The notes beneath the pieces are model-generated. The model searched no databases. It was given only the letters and a program-made list of their open reading frames with translations, and was not told where the DNA came from. Below are positions 59,002-64,000 of a stretch of DNA of 64,000 bases, one piece after another. Origin of the DNA: SZUA-442 sp963792405 (GTDB lineage: Bacteria; Actinomycetota; Acidimicrobiia; Spongiisociales; UBA5794). The number at the start of each line of letters is the position of its first letter. Position 1 is the first letter of the stretch. The position numbers were made by a program, and so were the translations under genes. The DNA lies in the NCBI GenBank assembly GCA_963792405.1, contig CAWBVU010000006.1, positions 2,027,662 to 2,091,661 on the forward strand. Reading direction: 5' to 3'.

Positions 59002-61515
59002 TCAGAGCGAACCGGGTGCCACCAGTGCAGCGACGGCTCGCTCGAGCTCGGTGACGACCTTCGTGCGGTCGGTGTCGGCTGCCACGTGGATCGGCTCTCC
59101 GATCCTCACGGTGACGGCTCCGTGTCGAGGGCGCCTCGACCCCTTGGGCCAGACGGCGTGGGTGCCCGAGACGCCTATGGGGACCACGGGAATGCCGAGC
59201 TCGGCGGCGAGGAGACCGATCCCAAGGCGGAAGGGTGCCAGCACACCTGTGGTCGACCGGGTGCCCTCCGGGTAGATGAGCACCGACCAGCCATCGTCCA
59301 CCAGCTCGCCACAGTGCTCGAGGCTCGACCGTACGGCACCCTCGCGTGAGAAGGGGAACGTGCCCAACCCGAGCGTTGCCGCGGTGCCGAGCCAGCGCGA
59401 CCTGTAGAAGTAGTCGGCGGCGGCTGCGACGGCGGACCGGGCCCTGATCGATCGCGGCAGCGCGCGCAGGATCGACGGGGTGTCGAGGTGGCTCGTGTGA
59501 TTGGCGATCAACAGCACCGGGCCTGGGACCTCACGGAGGTGCTCCCGACCCTGGACGAGAAACGGCCGAGCGACCGTGCGGTGGAGCGGGAACACGACCA
59601 CGTCCTGCACCAGCGCACGCACGACCCGTGCTGGGCGGCGGCGGGGCCACGCGGGGAACGCCGAAGGGGGCGCGTGAGGTCGGCTGCCTTCGATCAGCGC
59701 GCACAGCGCTGCGACGGTGTCGAGCTCCGATAGTTCGGCATCCTCCACACCAAGGCCGAGCTCATCCTCCAACAGCACCGCCAGCTCGACTCGACCCAGC
59801 GAGTCCAGGCCGATGTCCGCCGTGAGGTCGCTCCCGCGAGTGATCGACGCCGCCTCGACGCGTCCCACTTCGACGAGCAGCGCGCGGGCCCGCTCGAGGA
59901 CCTCGTCGTCATGAGGGGCTGCCGCCGGCACCGCCGGTGTGACCGCCCCGGCACCGGCACGCAGGGCCGCCTCCACCTCGTGCCGCTTCACCTTGAGGAG
60001 GTTCGTGCGCGGGAAGTCGTCGTCGGGCCACACCGTGAATCCGGTCGCTCGCTGATGCGGGGCGAGCCGCGTACCGGCTCGACGCACCGCTTCGGCGACA
60101 GCGGCATCGCCGCCCGCCGTCACACCGGCGTGCGGGGCCGGGATGATGACGGCATGGACGCCCGGATGACCGGCCCGGTCGGGGAACGAGAGCACGACGC
60201 AGTCCTCGACCGCGGATTCGTCGCGCAGCTCGCGCTCGACGTCCTCCGGGTAGACGTTGAGTCCGCTGGCGAGCACGATGCGATCCGCCAGCCTCCCCGT
60301 GAGGCGGAGGCATCCTTCCCCGTCCCACTCCCCGAGATCCCCGGTGTGGTACCAGCCGTCGGCGTCGAAGGCTCGCTCCGTCGCGATCACGTCCTCCCAA
60401 TACCCGGGGCTGACGTTGGGTCCCTTCACCAGGACCTCTCCGGCGTCCGACAGCCCAACCTCCACGCCCGGCACCGCGCGCCCCACAGTGCCGGGGCGAC
60501 GGTCCCAGAAGGTGTTGGCGGCCACGATCGGGGCGCACTCGGTGGCGCCGTAGCCCTCCACCACCCGAACCCCAATCCGTTCCCACGTCTCGGCGAGCGG
60601 TGCGGAGAGCGCGGCTCCCCCACAGATCACGAGACCGAGGTGACCGCCCAGCCTGCGGTGGACCCGCCGGAACAGGATCCTCCGCAGACGCATCGGCAGA
60701 TGGGCGGCGACTCGGTGCCCCCGGCGCCACTGGGATGCCTTGTCCTGGCGGAGCACCTCCCGCTCGATGTCGTGTGCCATGAGCTCGAGCGCCTGCGGCA
60801 CCAGCACCATGGCGGTCACACCGCTCCGGCGCATCGCCTTCAGCAGGACAGATGCCGAGCGGCTCATCGGGTACTCGATCGTCGACCCGAGCACGAGCGG
60901 CACGTAGAGCCCGACCGTCTGCTCGAGCATGTGCGACAACGGCAGCACGGAGAGGACGCGGAGAGGACGCGGTGGGACGAGCCGGAGAGCGGACTCCACG
61001 TTGGCGGTGATGTTGCCGTGGGTGAGGACCACACCCTTGGGCGTTCCCGTCGTGCCGGAGGTGAAGACGATCTCGGCGATGTCCCCGGCGCACGGTCGAT
61101 CATCGATGGGTGGGCCACCGCCTTCGGTCGGCAGGTCCCAGAGGCTGACGCCGCGCGTCGACACGTCATCGGGAAGCGGAAAGGTGGAGACGATGAGACC
61201 GGCGCGTGTCATGGCCGCGACCCGGGCGACGAAGGCAGGCGTCGCGGTGGCATCGATCGGAACGAGCACGAGGCGAGACATCATGACGCCGAAGAACGTC
61301 GCCACGAGCTCGGGAGAGTTGGGCGCCCAGACCACGACCGGGGTCCCGGGATCGAGGCCGACATGCCGGCGCAGGTACCGAGCGATCTCTGCCGACGACT
61401 GCCACAGGCGTCGGTAGCTCCAGATCTGGACCCGGAGACCGCGATGGACGGTCAAGGCAGGTCGCTCGCCGTAGCGAGTGGCTGCGCGCTCGAGGAGGTC
61501 GACCAGCGTCTCCAT
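59002..61515 (-). CDS. acyl-CoA/acyl-ACP synthetase - ACP - 1-acylglycerol-phosphate acyltransferase fusion
   Basis: 837 residues from ATG 61515 (TGATG with the upstream stop). Domain 1 (about 1-530): AMP-forming acyl ligase with VFTSGTTGTPKGVVLTHGN, GYGATECAP, YHTGDLGEWD, and LVIASGLN-type GLNVYPEDVE. Domain 2 (about 540-610): acyl carrier with attachment Ser572 in GLDSLGRVE. Domain 3 (about 640-837): PlsC-type acyltransferase with H673-x4-D678 (NHTSHLD) and YPEGTRST. The design suggests that a fatty acid is activated, held on the internal ACP and passed to a lysophospholipid, like Aas but with a carrier in between. It is co-translated with the kinase-like fusion upstream. Confidence 0.9.
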   Translation of the reverse strand: METLVDLLERAATRYGERPALTVHRGLRVQIWSYRRLWQSSAEIARYLRRHVGLDPGTPVVVWAPNSPELVATFFGVMMSRLVLVPIDATATPAFVARVAAMTRAGLIVSTFPLPDDVSTRGVSLWDLPTEGGGPPIDDRPCAGDIAEIVFTSGTTGTPKGVVLTHGNITANVESALRLVPPRPLRVLSVLPLSHMLEQTVGLYVPLVLGSTIEYPMSRSASVLLKAMRRSGVTAMVLVPQALELMAHDIEREVLRQDKASQWRRGHRVAAHLPMRLRRILFRRVHRRLGGHLGLVICGGAALSAPLAETWERIGVRVVEGYGATECAPIVAANTFWDRRPGTVGRAVPGVEVGLSDAGEVLVKGPNVSPGYWEDVIATERAFDADGWYHTGDLGEWDGEGCLRLTGRLADRIVLASGLNVYPEDVERELRDESAVEDCVVLSFPDRAGHPGVHAVIIPAPHAGVTAGGDAAVAEAVRRAGTRLAPHQRATGFTVWPDDDFPRTNLLKVKRHEVEAALRAGAGAVTPAVPAAAPHDDEVLERARALLVEVGRVEAASITRGSDLTADIGLDSLGRVELAVLLEDELGLGVEDAELSELDTVAALCALIEGSRPHAPPSAFPAWPRRRPARVVRALVQDVVVFPLHRTVARPFLVQGREHLREVPGPVLLIANHTSHLDTPSILRALPRSIRARSAVAAAADYFYRSRWLGTAATLGLGTFPFSREGAVRSSLEHCGELVDDGWSVLIYPEGTRSTTGVLAPFRLGIGLLAAELGIPVVPIGVSGTHAVWPKGSRRPRHGAVTVRIGEPIHVAADTDRTKVVTELERAVAALVAPGSL

Positions 61516-63407
61516 CAGCGTCCGTGGGACGTCGTCGCATCGACCGACGCAGATGCGCCGTCCGATGCCTGCGTCCCCTCCACCAAGCGGACGCGGCCGG
61601 AGATCGAGAACCGCACGGACCCTCGCGTGACCAGCCGCAGCCCATCCACATTCACCATGACGGGTCGACGCGGGCCTGCGGGCTCGGCCACCAGAACGCG
61701 CACGTCGCGCACGATCGCGCCGTACTCGTCGGGGTGATCGAGCAGTGCCGCCGTTCGACACGCCGCGATCTGCCTGAACATCGAACGCACGCCCCGGTAT
61801 CGCAGGACGACGACCCGGAAGTCTCCGCTTGCCAGCGGCAGGCCTCGCCCGAGCGGGAAGTCCTTGCCGAGATCGCCGTTGAGCACGATCACCGCTGCCC
61901 AACGTTCCGTGGGCAGGGTGTCCCCGTCGAGGGTGAGGGCCGACGGGGCCGTGCGTCCAAAGGCGCGCTGGATCCTCCATCGGATCGTTGCGAGGATCAG
62001 ACCGACGTAGAAGGGCCCGAGGTCGCCGAACAGTGTTCCCAGGAGCCCCTTGTAGAACTTGATGACGCGGCTCTCGGTGAAGCGTGGGACGTCGCCGAAG
62101 ACGCCGAGCCCCCCGAAGCCGACCATGTGGCGGCGCTGCGCGGTGCCGTCGGGCTCGTCGGTCTCGACGGTGAGCACGTCGGCCGGCACGTCGCGGCCGG
62201 CGTCGATGCCACCCACGATCGCAGCCGCCGCCCCGGGCAGTTCGTCCGGAACGTGGAGCACCTTGCCGATGAGGTCCGCAGAGCCCTTGCGGAGAAACGC
62301 GAGGCGAAGATCCGGGGGAACACCACCACCGTCATGGCAACCCTCCAACACCGCGTTGAAGGTCCCTGCCCCACCTGCGGAGACGATGGTCCGACCGCCG
62401 CCGGCGACGATCTCCCTTGCGACGCCCTCCGCCATCGCGTGGCTCGTGGCGCGGTGAACTCGAACCGCTCGGTCCGTGACGGCGCGGAAGGCCGGCTCGA
62501 TGTCGTCGACCTTGCGCTGATCCTCGAACGATCCTGACATCGTGGTGGCGACGATCTCGATGGTGTCAGGTGGGAAGGGTCCCGCCGCCGACGGTGGACG
62601 CAGGCGGAGCACCGCTTCGGTGACGGCTCGTACCGTGTGCTCGTGATCTGCGTCGTCGACTCGGAGTCGGATCACGGACACGCCGCACTGCGCCTCGAGG
62701 AGATCGCAGACTCGTTCGTACGCGGCCGCAAGGTCCGAGAGGAACGCCACGTTCTCGTGGACCTGGAGGGGCCGGCCTCGGGCCCGGATCCTCTCAATGG
62801 CGATTGCAGGCTCGATCCGCAGGAGCACGACGACGTCGGGGAAGCCGAATCGGGCGAGGCGGAGACGATTGAGCAGCGCCAGCTGCCAGGCCCTCCGAAG
62901 GTAGAGGGGGAGCTGCCGAAGGGGGATCGTTCGGTCGCCTGCCAGGTAGTGCACCACCTCGAGGAGGCGTTCGTCGTCGGTGAGCTCCCCCCGCGAGTAG
63001 CGGGCGATCGCCCAAGCGGCGACGTTCACCAGCGGATCACCGTCGGTGAGGAGGAACGCGGGAGGATCGTGCGCCAGGACGTAGCGACGGACGAAGGTGC
63101 GTTCGGTGAACTCCAACAGCTTCAGGTCCTTGTACAGGTTCGGTCGCCGGAGTCCCTTGGCGGCGGCACCCACGGCGCGCGCCGAGCGCGAGAGGGGAAT
63201 GTCGTCCCTCTCCATCGGTGGGTTGGCCGGAGAGCCGTCGATCACGACCTCGCCGATGCCAACGGTTCGCACCGACTGCGCCATGAGGGCAACGGCATCG
63301 GAGAAGGTCGAGGTTTTGCCGCTGCCATCGATGCCGACGATGCCACATACCACTGAGCCGCGCACCGGTCCTGCAATGGGCGACAGCTGCCGCACCCGGT
63401 CCCTCAT
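61515..63407 (-). CDS. fusion: thymidylate-kinase-like P-loop domain + diacylglycerol/sphingosine-kinase-like domain
   Basis: 630 residues. Residues about 18-265: P-loop kinase with GIVGIDGSGKTSTF (about 23-36) and a LID-like RARGRPLQVHENV, similar to thymidylate kinases. Residues about 285-610: DAG-kinase-like domain, with IVSAGGAGTFNAV (A347 where GGDGT has Asp), LGVFGDVPRFTESR and a C-terminal beta domain (RRPVMVNVDGLRL). The missing Asp is usually essential for catalysis in lipid kinases, so this half may be inactive or altered. Directly coupled to the acyl-ligase-ACP-acyltransferase gene, implying a lipid-synthesis or remodelling role. The substrate of the first half is unknown. Confidence 0.78.
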   Translation of the reverse strand: MRDRVRQLSPIAGPVRGSVVCGIVGIDGSGKTSTFSDAVALMAQSVRTVGIGEVVIDGSPANPPMERDDIPLSRSARAVGAAAKGLRRPNLYKDLKLLEFTERTFVRRYVLAHDPPAFLLTDGDPLVNVAAWAIARYSRGELTDDERLLEVVHYLAGDRTIPLRQLPLYLRRAWQLALLNRLRLARFGFPDVVVLLRIEPAIAIERIRARGRPLQVHENVAFLSDLAAAYERVCDLLEAQCGVSVIRLRVDDADHEHTVRAVTEAVLRLRPPSAAGPFPPDTIEIVATTMSGSFEDQRKVDDIEPAFRAVTDRAVRVHRATSHAMAEGVAREIVAGGGRTIVSAGGAGTFNAVLEGCHDGGGVPPDLRLAFLRKGSADLIGKVLHVPDELPGAAAAIVGGIDAGRDVPADVLTVETDEPDGTAQRRHMVGFGGLGVFGDVPRFTESRVIKFYKGLLGTLFGDLGPFYVGLILATIRWRIQRAFGRTAPSALTLDGDTLPTERWAAVIVLNGDLGKDFPLGRGLPLASGDFRVVVLRYRGVRSMFRQIAACRTAALLDHPDEYGAIVRDVRVLVAEPAGPRRPVMVNVDGLRLVTRGSVRFSISGRVRLVEGTQASDGASASVDATTSHGR

Positions 63408-63526
63408 GAGAGGCCCCCATTCGGCATTTCACACGGACCGCTCCACCTCCATCATCGGACGAGGCCCACGATCTGTCCATGGGGGCTCCTGCCGGGGCGA
63501 CGAGCTCTTTCGGCCTCGCTCTGTGA

Positions 63527-63970
63527 TCAGCGCCACTCCCCCAACGTCTCTTCGACCTCTTCGATGCTCCAGGCGAAGCGTCCGTACTCGAGGATGGCTC
63601 CGCCGACGAAGAGGTTGACACCCCCGTCACTCATGCCGCGATCCCTTCGACGCCACGCCCTCCAATCGGTGGCGAGACCGATGATGCCCCGATATCGCTC
63701 GGGCGCGGTGCGCACCAATTCGGAGAAGATGCCGATCTCGCACGCCGTCCCGTCGTCGACGATGGGGCCGTCGAGCCACGCCACCATTGCGTCGGACTCA
63801 CGCAGTCCGGCGGAATCCACGGCGAACACCGTCGATGCATCGAGGGGCTCGATGGCCTGACGATGCGGTACGAAGCACGCATGGCCTGCCTCGTCGAGGC
63901 GGTCGGCGAGACCATCCAGATGCATGCGTTCCGCGGGTGTGAACATCGGTCCTGCCAAGTAGAGCTTCAT
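63527..63970 (-). CDS. nucleoside 2-deoxyribosyltransferase-like protein
   Basis: 147 residues from ATG 63970. It opens with MKLYLAGPMFTPAERMHLDG (Rossmann-like YLAGP motif), has DAMVAWLDGPIVDDGTACEIG (about residues 60-80; the catalytic-type Asp-Gly-T-x2-E/Asp cluster) and GIIGLATDWRAWRR. These are the NDT-family marks: nucleoside bond cleavage and base exchange. Length is at the family norm. The 119-base gap before the kinase fusion holds no recognisable element; beyond 63970 the window ends. Confidence 0.82.
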   Translation of the reverse strand: MKLYLAGPMFTPAERMHLDGLADRLDEAGHACFVPHRQAIEPLDASTVFAVDSAGLRESDAMVAWLDGPIVDDGTACEIGIFSELVRTAPERYRGIIGLATDWRAWRRRDRGMSDGGVNLFVGGAILEYGRFAWSIEEVEETLGEWR

Positions 63971-64000
63971 GCCCGCATTGTCGCACCACGCGATCCGATC

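Noticed and set aside
1..64000. tRNA, rRNA, CRISPR arrays, insertion sequences, phage genes
   Set aside because: None seen: no transposase, integrase or phage motifs in the translations, no spaced direct repeats, and no recognisable tRNA fold in the short gaps.

Overview
The window is 64 kb of dense, high-GC bacterial DNA (roughly two thirds G+C by eye) with short intergenic gaps and many 1-4 base stop/start overlaps. Lipoprotein linkers rich in Thr/Ala/Gly, a secreted protein with calcium-type GDxDGDG repeats, SHOCT and DUF6325-like small proteins, and AlkZ-like and ATP-dependent-ligase genes suggest an actinomycete-type chromosome, perhaps Acidimicrobiia-like. This assignment is inference; no rRNA or marker gene is present.

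Left end (1-8.3 kb): a selenium-dependent molybdenum hydroxylase accessory set: yqeB (cut by the window edge), yqeC, a D-hydantoinase/dihydropyrimidinase, the large ygfK flavo-iron-sulfur protein and an ssnA amidohydrolase, followed by a divergent adenine/adenosine deaminase. Together they point to purine or related N-heterocycle catabolism.

9.7-26.0 kb: a compact nonribosomal peptide cluster, and the most unusual part of the window. Seven minus-strand genes, nearly all overlapping, encode an ornithine-cyclodeaminase-like enzyme, a stand-alone proline-type adenylation enzyme, a free carrier protein, three NRPSs (C-A*-PCP, C-A-PCP-E, C-PCP-TE) and an acyl-CoA dehydrogenase. A divergent phosphopantetheinyl transferase completes the set. 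The Pro-A/PCP/dehydrogenase trio is the known way to make pyrrole-2-carboxyl starters. The first NRPS has an asparagine-type adenylation domain interrupted by a complete zinc-ribbon/PP-loop domain related to sugar-amidotransferases (WbpG/PseA type), enzymes that turn an amide into an amidine. I infer a pyrrole-capped peptide with an on-line modified Asn (amidine, or thioamide if sulfur is the donor). The last module lacks an A domain and has a Cys-type thioesterase.

26.1-33.9 kb: a HupE/UreJ-like membrane protein, a flippase-like protein, a secreted repeat protein, an alpha/beta hydrolase, an APC-like membrane protein and a small zinc-finger protein.

34.1-50.3 kb: a 13-kb minus-strand catabolic operon (3-hydroxyisobutyrate dehydrogenase-like, bicupin, M24 protein, E1 alpha/beta, amidohydrolase, sugar/nucleoside-type ABC transporter, and a permease fused to an amidohydrolase). 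It is divergent from an SDR plus XRE-cupin regulator, and a formimidoyltransferase-cyclodeaminase lies beyond them. The substrate is unknown.

50.3-64 kb: a frameshifted ATP-dependent DNA ligase, a TetR-regulated ABC-2 exporter with two tandem operator-like palindromes, small envelope proteins, a lipid operon made of two multidomain fusion proteins (acyl-ligase-ACP-acyltransferase, and P-loop kinase-DAG-kinase-like), and a nucleoside deoxyribosyltransferase-like gene.
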